Shown here: in pieces, positions 25,548 through 34,499 of the stretch
Numbering within the stretch: position 1 is the first letter of the stretch
Layout: each line of letters begins with the position of its first letter
NCBI GenBank assembly: GCA_965221625.1
Contig: OZ244903.1
Coordinates: 62,001 to 126,000, forward strand
DNA length: 64,000 nt
Source of the DNA: Bin127 sp965221625
Lineage (GTDB): Bacteria > Chloroflexota > Dehalococcoidia > Lucifugimonadales > Lucifugimonadaceae
Direction: 5' to 3'
Notes under the pieces: model-generated
Database searches by the model: none
Told to the model about the DNA's origin: nothing
The model's input: only the letters and a program-made list of their open reading frames with translations
Program-made: the position numbers and the translations under genes

Positions 25548-28500
25548 CTAGCCGCGAACGTATTCGCCGACGGTCAGGACGTTGAATCCGCCTTCGATAC
25601 CAGGGTCGTCGGACCCTGCGTAGATGGCGTCGACGGCGCATCTCGCGGTGTCGATGGAGGTGAAGCAAGGGATGCGACGCTCGACTGCGGCTCTGCGGAT
25701 GTAAAACCCGTCCTGTTCGGCATCGCGCCCACCGGTCGGGATGTTGACGACCGCTTGCACCTTCCCATCTTCGATCAGATCCACGACGTCGTACTCGTTC
25801 GTAATCCGTTTTTCCACCGTCGAAACCTCGTAACCCAACTCTCTGACAAAACTGGCGGTGCCTTCAGTGGCGAAGAGTTGGTGACCATTCTCGCCCAAGG
25901 TTCGGATCAATCGCCGCGCATCAGGTTTTGCAGCATCCGCAATGCTCAAAAGAACTGCGTCACCACGCGTTATCGAGTGGAACGAGGACATTAGTGCCTT
26001 GGTAACCGCCGGGACGTATGACCGGTCGATGCCCATCGCTTCGCCGGTAGATTTCATCTCCGGCCCCAAGAACGTATCGACGCTGGTTAGCTTCGACATT
26101 GAGAACACTGGGGCCTTAACCGCAACCAAGTCGCGGCGCGGCATCAGGCCAGTTCCCCACTGCATGTCCGCCAACTTTTCTCCCAACATCACGCGTGTGG
26201 CGATTTTGATCATCGGGATGTCGGTAACTTTGGAGATGAACGGAATCGTCCGCGATGAACGCGGGTTCACCTCAATGATGTACGTTTCGCTGTCTTCGAT
26301 CCGCTCTTGGACACGTGCCGGATCGGCGGTACTGCTCCGGTAGGTTCCGCCGCCGGTGATGACGAACTGGATGTTCATCAATCCGCGCACATTCAACATG
26401 CGTCCGATGCGTCGGGTGTATTCGACGATAGTCTCGACCTCGTCGCCGGTCAGCCAAATCGCCGGGTAAACGGCAAACGAGTCGCCCGAATGAACACCGG
26501 CGCGTTCAATGTGTTGCATTATGCCCGGCACCAAAACGTCGTCGCCATCGCAGACGGCGTCGACCTCAACCTCAATGCCTTGGAAGTAGCGGTCGACCAA
26601 AATCGTCTGACCGGGTACGTCGCGCAACGCGCGATTGAAGTAACGCGCCAGCTCGTACGGCGAGTCGACGATTTCCATTGCCCGCCCACCGAGGACGTAA
26701 CTCGGGCGCACGAGCAGCGGATAACCCAGATTCTCACCCAACTCCAGCGCGGTACGGGTATCCGTCGCGGTGCCGCCGGGCGGCAAAGGCAATCCGTTGG
26801 CGACCGCTAGTTGTTCGAAGCGACCACGGTCCGTTGCATTGTCGATGACCTGCGGATCCGAACCTAGTATCAGATTCTGCATCCCGGCGGCGTTTATCGA
26901 CTGGGACAGGTTAATCGCCGTCTGCCCCCCGAACTGCACCACAACGTCCGGTGCCGCATCAGCACGCATCGCGTTTTTGCCGACGCCAATCTCATTATCG
27001 ATGATGTCGCGGACGCTCTCATCATCCAACGGTTCAAAGTAAAGTCGATCCGAAGTGTCGAAGTCTGTAGACACCGTCTCCGGATTCGAGTTAATCATCA
27101 CAGCTCGGATGCCTTGATCCTGCAACGCCCACGCCGCGTGTACCGAGCAGTAGTCGAACTCGATGCCTTGTCCGATGCGAATCGGGCCTGAACCGATGAC
27201 GATTGCCGTCGCGCCTTCCGATGGTTCAGCTTCGTTCTCTTCTTCGTAGGTGCTGTAAAAATACGGCGTCAATGCCTCGAACTCACCGGCGCACGTGTCC
27301 ACCATCTTGTAGACCGGCACGATACCGAACTGCTTCCGCAACTCACGAACACGATCGGTGAGATTGGTTCCCGTGAACTCCGATATGTCCTCGTCGCTGA
27401 TGCCCATGCGCTTTGCGCGTCGGAGCAGGTCTGCATTCAAGCCATCAGAGACCCGCAGTTTGCGCTCCATATCGACGATTCGGGCCAACGCCCGCGTGAA
27501 CCACGGGTCCACACCCGTTTCCGATGTCAGCTCCTCGGCCGTCGAACCGGTGCGCAGTTTGAATGCCAGCTTCCACAGTCTGAGATCGTCTGCCGCCAGA
27601 TCCGCATCGTCGAGACCTTCGCTGCGCCAGGAAGGATCCTCCCAACGCAGCGAACGCTTGCCGTCCTCAAGAGAGCGCACCGCCTTCATCAATGCCGCTT
27701 CAAAGCTGCGATCAATCGCCATGACCTCGCCCGTCGCTTTCATCTGCGTGCCTAGCGATCGATCGCCGGTGTCGAACTTGTCGAACGGCCAGCGGGGAAT
27801 CTTGACGACGCAGTAGTCCAACGCCGGTTCGAACGCCGCCCGGGTTTTGCCAGTTACGACGTTGCTAATCTCGTGCAGCTGCATCCCCAATGCCACCTTC
27901 GCCGAGACGCGCGCGATGGGATAGCCGGTCGCCTTGCTCGCCAGTGCCGACGAACGAGAGACGCGTGGGTTCACCTCAATGACGTAATACATCGGCCCAT
28001 CATCTTCGTAACCGGATCCTTGGCCCAAAGTAGACGCAACCTCGGTTCCGGGGCGATACGCGAACTGGACATTACATCCGCCGTGAATCTCAAGACCGTC
28101 AATGATGTGCAACGCCGCCGTGCGCAGACGTTGGTAGTCCTTGTCCGTCAGCGTCTGGCTAGGTGCCACGACAATCGAGTCGCCGGTATGCACTCCCATC
28201 GGGTCGAGGTTTTCCATGTTGCACACTGTGATGACATTGCCGGCACTGTCCCGCATCACCTCATACTCGATCTCCTTCCACCCCAGTAAAGACTTTTCGA
28301 TTAGCACCTGACCGACCAATGACGCCGCGAGACCGGACGCCGCTATCGCACGCAGCTCCTCAAGATTGCTGGCCACTCCGCCACCGGTTCCGCCCAGCGT
28401 GTACGCAGGACGAATCACGACCGGATATCCCAATCTCCCTGCAATCTCCTCCGCCTCCGCGACTGTGTTGACCGCGACACCCGGCAAGACCGGTTCGCCG

Positions 28501-28910
28501 ATATCCTCAAGGAACGCTTGAAACAGCTCGCGATCCTCAGCCTTGCGAATGCTGTCGGCCGATGTTCCCATCACGATGACGTCGTCCAACGCTCCCGCCT
28601 CCGCCAGCTCGACGGTCAGATTCAACCCGGTCTGACCTCCGAGAGTGCCGAGAATGCCATCCGGATTTTCGCGCTCGATTATCCGACTTACTACCGGGAC
28701 CGTTAACGGTTCGATATAGACACGGTCCGCAACATCCTCGTCGGTCATGATCGTCGCCGGGTTGGAGTTGACGAGCACCACCTCGACGCCTTCTTCCTGC
28801 AACGATTTGCACGCTTGCGTGCCCGCATAATCGAACTCCGCCGCTTGCCCGATAACAATCGGTCCGGAACCGATGACCATGACCTTCTTCAAACGTTCGT
28901 CTCGCGGCAT
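25548..28910 (-). CDS. carB: Carbamoyl-phosphate synthase large subunit
   Basis: 1120 residues, full length. Two ATP-grasp halves are each introduced by an IGSGP(I) nucleotide loop (VMVIGSGPIVIGQAAEFDYAG near residue 10 and IVIGSGPIRIGQGIEFDYC near residue 580). The C-terminal MGS-like allosteric domain carries NIPTGG. Makes carbamoyl phosphate from bicarbonate, ATP and ammonia delivered by CarA. Starts 5 bases after carA. Confidence 0.98.
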   Translation of the reverse strand: MPRDERLKKVMVIGSGPIVIGQAAEFDYAGTQACKSLQEEGVEVVLVNSNPATIMTDEDVADRVYIEPLTVPVVSRIIERENPDGILGTLGGQTGLNLTVELAEAGALDDVIVMGTSADSIRKAEDRELFQAFLEDIGEPVLPGVAVNTVAEAEEIAGRLGYPVVIRPAYTLGGTGGGVASNLEELRAIAASGLAASLVGQVLIEKSLLGWKEIEYEVMRDSAGNVITVCNMENLDPMGVHTGDSIVVAPSQTLTDKDYQRLRTAALHIIDGLEIHGGCNVQFAYRPGTEVASTLGQGSGYEDDGPMYYVIEVNPRVSRSSALASKATGYPIARVSAKVALGMQLHEISNVVTGKTRAAFEPALDYCVVKIPRWPFDKFDTGDRSLGTQMKATGEVMAIDRSFEAALMKAVRSLEDGKRSLRWEDPSWRSEGLDDADLAADDLRLWKLAFKLRTGSTAEELTSETGVDPWFTRALARIVDMERKLRVSDGLNADLLRRAKRMGISDEDISEFTGTNLTDRVRELRKQFGIVPVYKMVDTCAGEFEALTPYFYSTYEEENEAEPSEGATAIVIGSGPIRIGQGIEFDYCSVHAAWALQDQGIRAVMINSNPETVSTDFDTSDRLYFEPLDDESVRDIIDNEIGVGKNAMRADAAPDVVVQFGGQTAINLSQSINAAGMQNLILGSDPQVIDNATDRGRFEQLAVANGLPLPPGGTATDTRTALELGENLGYPLLVRPSYVLGGRAMEIVDSPYELARYFNRALRDVPGQTILVDRYFQGIEVEVDAVCDGDDVLVPGIMQHIERAGVHSGDSFAVYPAIWLTGDEVETIVEYTRRIGRMLNVRGLMNIQFVITGGGTYRSSTADPARVQERIEDSETYIIEVNPRSSRTIPFISKVTDIPMIKIATRVMLGEKLADMQWGTGLMPRRDLVAVKAPVFSMSKLTSVDTFLGPEMKSTGEAMGIDRSYVPAVTKALMSSFHSITRGDAVLLSIADAAKPDARRLIRTLGENGHQLFATEGTASFVRELGYEVSTVEKRITNEYDVVDLIEDGKVQAVVNIPTGGRDAEQDGFYIRRAAVERRIPCFTSIDTARCAVDAIYAGSDDPGIEGGFNVLTVGEYVRG

Positions 28911-28915
28911 ATCTG

Positions 28916-30154
28916 TTAGTCATTCACTCCGGACTTGGGATTGGATGTAACCCGTTGGTCTGCATGCGCTTGAGCTTTGGCGATGAACTCGTCGAAGATC
29001 TTCTCGCTGTCGTGCGGGCCCGGTGAAGCTTCCGAATGGAACTGGATCGTCATAATCCCGTGCTCTTCGTCGACCAAACCTTCGACGGTGTTGTCGTTGA
29101 GGTTGACGTGCGTAACCCTCACGCCGGGCTTTTGTGGCAACGTAGAACGGTCTACCGCATAGCCGTGGTTGTGGGCCGTCACATAGACACGACCGTCGCG
29201 CACGTCTTGGACTGGTTGATTGCCCCCGCGATGCCCGAAGTGCAGCATGAACGTTTCCGCGCCCAAGGCCCGCGCCACCAGTTGATGTCCGAGACAGATG
29301 CCCAACGTCGGGATTGAGCGAGAACCTTCGCATCCTAATCCGCAGAGATCTCGGATTGTTTCGACCGGTTTATCCAACACTGCTGGATCGCCAGGCCCGG
29401 GTGATAGTACGATCCCATCCGGGTCGAAATCTCTCACGGTCGCATGGTTGACGTCGTGCTGAAACACCTTTACTTCACAACCGCGAGCCGCCAAGCTGCG
29501 CAGGATGTTCAACTTAACACCCAGATCAATTACGGCGATTCGCAGCCGCCTAGCGTTCGAGGTTTCTGAAAATACCTGCCGGTGCGACCGGATGCCGAGC
29601 TCCTCATAGGCCCTGGAAGGAATGCCACCGTCTCCATCCCACGCGAATGGCTGCTTGGTCGCCACCTCTTGCACCCAGTCGTGATCCCCATACCACTCGA
29701 TTTCTCTTAGTGCCTCCTGAGCAACCGCGGCGTCATCGCCTTGGGCGATCGCACCCATCATCACTCCACCAGAACGGATGCGACGTGTGACTGCACGCGT
29801 ATCAACGCCGGACACGCCAGGGATTCCGTTTTGCTCCAGATACTCGTGTACCGTCATCTCGGATAGCGGATGTGACGGTTCATCACAGTCATCTCGAACG
29901 ATGAATCCTTTGACCTGGATGCGATTCGATTCTGCATCTCGCAGATTGATGCCGTAGTTTCCGATGAGCGGATATGTCGGAACCAGAATCTGACCGCCGT
30001 ACGACGGATCGGTCAACATCTCCTCATAGCCTGTCATCGACGTATTGAAGACGACCAATCCGATGGTCTCGGCGTCTGCGCCCAACCGTCGGCCTCGGAA
30101 CACCGAGCCGTCGTTCAACGCCAACATCGCCGGGCCGCGTTGGGCACTACTCAT
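28916..30154 (-). CDS. carA: Carbamoyl-phosphate synthase small subunit (glutamine amidotransferase)
   Basis: 412 residues. N-terminal CPSase domain (LNDGSVFRGRRLGA, MTGYEEMLTDPSYGGQI) and a class I amidotransferase domain with catalytic Cys in TLGICLGHQ and a His/Glu pair near QFHSEASPGP. Overlaps the pyrC stop by 8 bases, so it is translationally coupled. Confidence 0.98.
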   Translation of the reverse strand: MSSAQRGPAMLALNDGSVFRGRRLGADAETIGLVVFNTSMTGYEEMLTDPSYGGQILVPTYPLIGNYGINLRDAESNRIQVKGFIVRDDCDEPSHPLSEMTVHEYLEQNGIPGVSGVDTRAVTRRIRSGGVMMGAIAQGDDAAVAQEALREIEWYGDHDWVQEVATKQPFAWDGDGGIPSRAYEELGIRSHRQVFSETSNARRLRIAVIDLGVKLNILRSLAARGCEVKVFQHDVNHATVRDFDPDGIVLSPGPGDPAVLDKPVETIRDLCGLGCEGSRSIPTLGICLGHQLVARALGAETFMLHFGHRGGNQPVQDVRDGRVYVTAHNHGYAVDRSTLPQKPGVRVTHVNLNDNTVEGLVDEEHGIMTIQFHSEASPGPHDSEKIFDEFIAKAQAHADQRVTSNPKSGVND

Positions 30155-31490
30155 CGTGCGGCTCCTGCTCGTTGACGTCCCAAATCTTGACGCCTCCTAC
30201 GTATGTCGCTTGTACGCGTCCGTGCATCGTCATATCCAACATCGGTGTATTCCTGCTCTTCGATCCCAACGTCGAATCATCAACAACCCAGTCCATGCTT
30301 AAATCGATGATCGCCAGGTCCGCGTTCTTGAGTCGCCCTACCGACGTGTCGCGCAGGATAGAGCTCGGGCCGATGGTCAGTCGCGAGATGACCGTGTTCA
30401 GATCGAGTTGAGCGACTCCGTACGACATCGAGAACGCCGTCTCCAAACCAATAATCCCGTTCTTCGCCTCAGAAAATGTGCATACCTTATCCGTCGAGGC
30501 GTGCGGCGCGTGATCTGTCGCAATCGCGTCGATCGTCCCATCCAGTAATCCCTCAATCAGTGCCGCACGATTTTCTTCATTCCGCAGCGGCGGTGCCATT
30601 TTGGCGTTCGTTTCGTAGGCGTGCACGCCAAGAACTTGCGGTACTTCACCATGTTCGCCGTACACCCAATCGTCTGTCAGTGCCAAATGGTGCGGCGTAA
30701 CTTCGGCCGTAACGTTGAAACCTTCGGACTTCGCGCGGCGAATTAACTCCACCGAGGCGGCGCAGGAGACGTGAGGAACGTGCAATCGCCCGCCGGTGAG
30801 TGCTGCCAACTGAATGTCTCGAGCGATCATCACCGATTCGGCACTGCAAGGCAAACCACGCAAACCTGATCTATTGGCCACGTCGCCTTCGTGCATATCC
30901 CACTCCGAGACCAATCCCCGGTCCTCAGCGTGGTTGATTATCGGCAACCCAACGTCCATCGAGTACGTCAGTGCTTGACGCATGACGTGTCCGGACATTA
31001 CAGGATCGCCGTCATCCGAAAAGCCGACCACGCCGGCCCCTGCCAATTCGTGCATCGGTGCCAATTCTTTGCCTGCACGCGATTTGGTAATCGAACCTAT
31101 CGGACGCGCCCGAACTGCGGCATCGGTTGCAATTCTCTCCATAAGCGCGTTGACGACCGACTCATTGTCCTGCGCCGGGTCGGTATTGGGCATCAAGCAA
31201 ATCGTCGTGAATCCGCCGCGCATTGCCGCCGATGAAGCAGTAGCGGGATCCTCTTTCCACTCCTCGCCGGGAGTGCGAATGTGAGTGTGCAGATCAACGA
31301 ACCCCGGACAGAGCACCTTGCCAGTGATATCCACGACTTCGCAACCATCCGGCAAACCATCAATCCCGGATGTCTCGACGGCACTCACCACACCGCCTTG
31401 AATCAACACGTCGGCAACACCATCGACCCCGATATGCGGATCGACGACACGTCCGCCGCGGAAGAGGATGGGGTTGCGCTCGACTGTCAA
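30147..31490 (-). CDS. pyrC: Dihydroorotase
   Basis: 447 residues from TTG 31490, which overlaps the pyrB stop as TTGA, with AAGGCGG upstream. The open frame continues far upstream but that part is only the antisense-like shadow of pyrB. Metal ligands are in DLHTHIRTPG and later HVSCAAS and ATDHAPH (active-site Asp). Zinc-dependent cyclisation of carbamoyl aspartate. Class I length. Confidence 0.96.
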   Translation of the reverse strand: MTVERNPILFRGGRVVDPHIGVDGVADVLIQGGVVSAVETSGIDGLPDGCEVVDITGKVLCPGFVDLHTHIRTPGEEWKEDPATASSAAMRGGFTTICLMPNTDPAQDNESVVNALMERIATDAAVRARPIGSITKSRAGKELAPMHELAGAGVVGFSDDGDPVMSGHVMRQALTYSMDVGLPIINHAEDRGLVSEWDMHEGDVANRSGLRGLPCSAESVMIARDIQLAALTGGRLHVPHVSCAASVELIRRAKSEGFNVTAEVTPHHLALTDDWVYGEHGEVPQVLGVHAYETNAKMAPPLRNEENRAALIEGLLDGTIDAIATDHAPHASTDKVCTFSEAKNGIIGLETAFSMSYGVAQLDLNTVISRLTIGPSSILRDTSVGRLKNADLAIIDLSMDWVVDDSTLGSKSRNTPMLDMTMHGRVQATYVGGVKIWDVNEQEPHDE

Positions 31491-32482
31491 TTCGTGCCGC
31501 CTTCGTAGCAGCAGAATCGCTCGAGTACCGACATCCGCATCGCGACACCGTTTTCCACTTGGTCGGTTATCAGACTCCGTGGTCCGTGTGCCACGTCGGA
31601 AGAGATCTCCAGTCCCTCGTTGACCGGCCCCGGGTGCATCACTGGGGCACCGTCTGTGGTCAACGCCAGTCGTCGTGCGTCGATGCCCCAAACCTTTGAG
31701 TACTCTCGCGTGTCGGGCAATAGTCCTGATGCTTGACGCTCCAGTTGCAACCGCAAGCACATCACTGCGTCCGCTCCTTTAACTGCGCCGTCGACATCGG
31801 GAGACACCTCAATCGTCTCGTCATCCCAAGCGTGCCCAGGGTCCCAACTTGCAGGCAACAAAGTTGGCGGTCCGGCGACCGCGATACGCATGCCCATCGT
31901 TCGGAATGCGATGATCACTGAACGCGCGACGCGTGAATGCAGAATATCCCCGATGATTGCCAACTTGCGGCCTTGAAGATCGCCAATCGTATCCTGCAAC
32001 GTCAAGACGTCGAGGAGTGCCTGCGTCGGGTGCGCATGCCAACCGTCTCCCGCGTTGATTACCGATGCGTCTACGTGCCGAGACATGAAGTGTGCCGCCC
32101 CGGAGTGCGGATGACGCAACACGATCGCATCAACACCCATCGAATTCAGCGTCAACCCGGTGTTTAGCAGCGATTCGCCCTTGCTGGTGCTGCTTGCGGA
32201 CGCCGTTATGTTGATCACGTCGGCTCCCAACAGTTTCCCAGCGTGTTCGAACGAAACGCGAGTGCGCGTGCTGTTCTCGAATAACAACGTGTAAATCGAC
32301 TTCCCGCGTAGGATCTCAGATTTGAACGCCCCGTCCGTCCGCATTACTCGGAACTCCCGAGCTCTGTCCACCAAATTCTGGATTCCGCCCGACGTCAACG
32401 AGTCGACGTCGAGCAAGTGTTCACGCAAAGGTAAAGACGCTCTCGTGCTAATTTCCCGCGCCAGCGAGGTCCCAAAGATCAA
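31487..32482 (-). CDS. pyrB: Aspartate carbamoyltransferase catalytic chain
   Basis: About 331 residues from TTG 32482, just after the pyrR stop. The longer frame to 32545 would overlap pyrR by 62 bases. Carbamoyl-phosphate loop FENSTRTRVSFEHAG, active-site SSTSKGES, the HP-x2-ALLD motif (HAHPTQALLD) and HPGPVNEG are all present. No pyrI regulatory chain is adjacent; control is at the RNA level through PyrR. Confidence 0.95.
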   Translation of the reverse strand: MIFGTSLAREISTRASLPLREHLLDVDSLTSGGIQNLVDRAREFRVMRTDGAFKSEILRGKSIYTLLFENSTRTRVSFEHAGKLLGADVINITASASSTSKGESLLNTGLTLNSMGVDAIVLRHPHSGAAHFMSRHVDASVINAGDGWHAHPTQALLDVLTLQDTIGDLQGRKLAIIGDILHSRVARSVIIAFRTMGMRIAVAGPPTLLPASWDPGHAWDDETIEVSPDVDGAVKGADAVMCLRLQLERQASGLLPDTREYSKVWGIDARRLALTTDGAPVMHPGPVNEGLEISSDVAHGPRSLITDQVENGVAMRMSVLERFCCYEGGTN

Positions 32483-32483
32483 T

Positions 32484-33086
32484 TCAACCCGCCCTAACAG
32501 TGCCCTTCGCTCTGATTCTGGCGATCGCCACGCGATCTTCGCCATCGACCTCTTGCAACCTCACAAATACACGCTCGGAACGAGACGTCGGCAAGTTTCG
32601 CCCGACGAAATCGGGGCTAATCGGCAGTTCGCGGTGCCCGCGATTGATTAACACTGCCAGCTGCACGTTCGATGGTCTGCCAGACTTCATCAACGCATCC
32701 AGTGCCGCGCGAGCTGTCCGGCCGGTGTGAAACACGTCGTCGACGATCACCACCTTCATCCCCGATACATCAACGTCATCCATCCCATTTGACCGCTCCG
32801 CGTAAACCCGAGACATGGACCGCGTCTCACCGTCATCGCGATACCAAGTGGTGTCGAGGATCGACGTCGAAGGGAGTATCGATTCGTACTGTTGAATCAG
32901 TTCGGCGAGTCGATCCCCAATATGAACGCCGCGTGTCGGGATGCCGGCGATTAGGAGGTTCTCTGCGCCTTGATTGCGTTCGATTATCTCGTGAGCCATC
33001 CGGGCCAAAGCACGACGCATTTCCGCGCCACTCATCAGATCACGCTCACTCTTGGCGTCGAAGTCCAACATCGTAGTGGTTTCCAA
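32484..33086 (-). CDS. pyrR: Pyrimidine operon regulator / uracil phosphoribosyltransferase PyrR
   Basis: 200 residues from TTG 33086 (GAGG eight bases upstream) or 195 from ATG 33071. The PRPP-binding loop VVIVDDVFHTGRTARAALDAL and the N-terminal RRALARMAHEIIERN are diagnostic. PyrR senses UMP and binds a stem in the nascent pyr leader to favour termination; a matching RNA site and terminator lie directly upstream. First gene of pyrR-B-C-carA-carB. Confidence 0.95.
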   Translation of the reverse strand: METTTMLDFDAKSERDLMSGAEMRRALARMAHEIIERNQGAENLLIAGIPTRGVHIGDRLAELIQQYESILPSTSILDTTWYRDDGETRSMSRVYAERSNGMDDVDVSGMKVVIVDDVFHTGRTARAALDALMKSGRPSNVQLAVLINRGHRELPISPDFVGRNLPTSRSERVFVRLQEVDGEDRVAIARIRAKGTVRAG

Positions 33087-33106
33087 CCATCTCGGTCCTC
33101 AGCCCC

Positions 33107-33225
33107 AAAAAAAGACCCTCGCCGGGGACCGACGAGGGCGATGCAACTTCGCAGTATCCACCGCGAGCAATCTAGAATGGTCGCGGCACGGGTTGCAGAT
33201 CACGCCTTGCCAGCCACGCGGGACT
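33107..33225 (-). promoter_or_regulatory. PyrR-dependent transcription attenuator of the pyr operon
   Basis: In transcript order: 33225-33212 reads AGTCCCGCGTGGCT, which matches 13 of 14 positions of the PyrR-binding consensus ARUCCNGNGAGGYU. Then a small CCGCGA/TCGCGG hairpin. At 33139-33116 a strong stem (CCCTCGTCGG with CCGGCGAGGG), followed by TC and a T7 run at 33113-33107, forms an intrinsic terminator 21 bases before pyrR. When UMP is abundant PyrR should bind the first site and allow the terminator. Confidence 0.85.
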
Positions 33226-33315
33226 GAATTAAAGGCATTAGGATTTCGGCAGGTCGACTCTTGCTAAACCTATGCTCCATCTTGAAATTTCATTAGGTCG
33301 TTGGATTCAACTCTA

Positions 33316-34461
33316 TCACGCAAATCGGGCTGGACTGAACGACGAATAAGGTGCGGAAGCCGCGCGATCCCCGGATACTGTGTTCGCAATCAGCCATCCG
33401 AGAATGGGTCCGATTTCAATGCCTACCCGTCCTCCGCCTGTCGCCACGAAAAGTCCTTCCACGTCGTCCATCGCCCCAACGATTGGCATGCGATCTGTAG
33501 TCAACGGGCGCAAACACGCAGTCTGACGCGCAATCGGAGCTTCCGACAGGAAAGGCAACGCCTTTACCGCGGATCTCGCCACCCATTCCCGCGCCAAATC
33601 TGAAGGCTCTTCGTCGAATCCCACGTCCTCCTCTGTCGTGCCGACGTACAGCAACCCATCTGGTTTGGAAGAAGCATAGTCGTCGCCCCACCATATCGAG
33701 ACAGGCATCGGTGGCTGTTCTCCGATGTCGTATCGCAATATCTGCCCTTTCAACGGTGTTACCGGCAGTCCCAGATGCGATGTCGCAGATCCGCGTTGCA
33801 ACACGCCATCGGACCACGGCCCCGCTGCCAGAACAACACTCCCTGCGGAGACCGACCCTTCAGATGTCAACACGCCGGTTGCAGCTCCGTTCGACACCGT
33901 AATCTCGATTACTTCGTCCATCAACAACGTGGCACCGTGCGCCTTGCTAGCACCCGCCCACAGCGCGCGTGTGAGCTCACTCGGCGACAGTTCAACCGTA
34001 TATCCGAGATAGAGCGCGCCGATTACGTCTGTAGAAACCCTGGCCTCAATGTGGCTCAACTCACCATACGCCAACCAGCGAATGTCTTCGCGTTCCGCCG
34101 GCCACTCATCGCGCAGGAATGCCGACTTGCCGACTGACTTCAACTCGGCCGCCTCGGATTCATCAAACGCCAACACGAGGCCAGCCTTGTTTTCGAAGTG
34201 ATACTTCTCACCCGTCAGCTCAGGAAGTGTGCTGGCCAGTTCGTGATGCAATCCTACAGAGAACGCTCGCATTCGATCGAAAGCGCCCGATCCGTCCGGC
34301 ACCGATCGGCTGCCGGCGAGGTAACCGAAAGCAAAGCCCGAAGCATGCGACGCCAAGCCGTCCTTCTCGACCAGTGCCACCTTGTGTCCCGCCGATGAGA
34401 GGTAATACGCCGCGGCGCAACCACTGATGCCGCCGCCTATCACGATGACGTCATAGCTCAT
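33316..34461 (-). CDS. FAD-dependent oxidoreductase, D-amino-acid oxidase (DAO) type
   Basis: 381 residues. Starts with the dinucleotide loop DVIVIGGGISGCAAAYYLSSAGHKVALVEK and ends with the second FAD-contact segment (FVATGGGRVGIEIGP). Family members oxidise glycine, sarcosine or D-amino acids and similar secondary amines. GAGG before ATG 34461. Substrate not deducible; it could feed the neighbouring central-metabolism enzymes. Confidence 0.88.
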   Translation of the reverse strand: MSYDVIVIGGGISGCAAAYYLSSAGHKVALVEKDGLASHASGFAFGYLAGSRSVPDGSGAFDRMRAFSVGLHHELASTLPELTGEKYHFENKAGLVLAFDESEAAELKSVGKSAFLRDEWPAEREDIRWLAYGELSHIEARVSTDVIGALYLGYTVELSPSELTRALWAGASKAHGATLLMDEVIEITVSNGAATGVLTSEGSVSAGSVVLAAGPWSDGVLQRGSATSHLGLPVTPLKGQILRYDIGEQPPMPVSIWWGDDYASSKPDGLLYVGTTEEDVGFDEEPSDLAREWVARSAVKALPFLSEAPIARQTACLRPLTTDRMPIVGAMDDVEGLFVATGGGRVGIEIGPILGWLIANTVSGDRAASAPYSSFSPARFA

Positions 34462-34499
34462 AGAAACGACCTCATTAGTCCGCTCGGCGAATTGCGCGA

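Noticed and set aside
31491..31760. N-terminal extension of pyrC
   Set aside because: It lies wholly inside pyrB in another frame; the TTG at 31490 begins the dihydroorotase homology.
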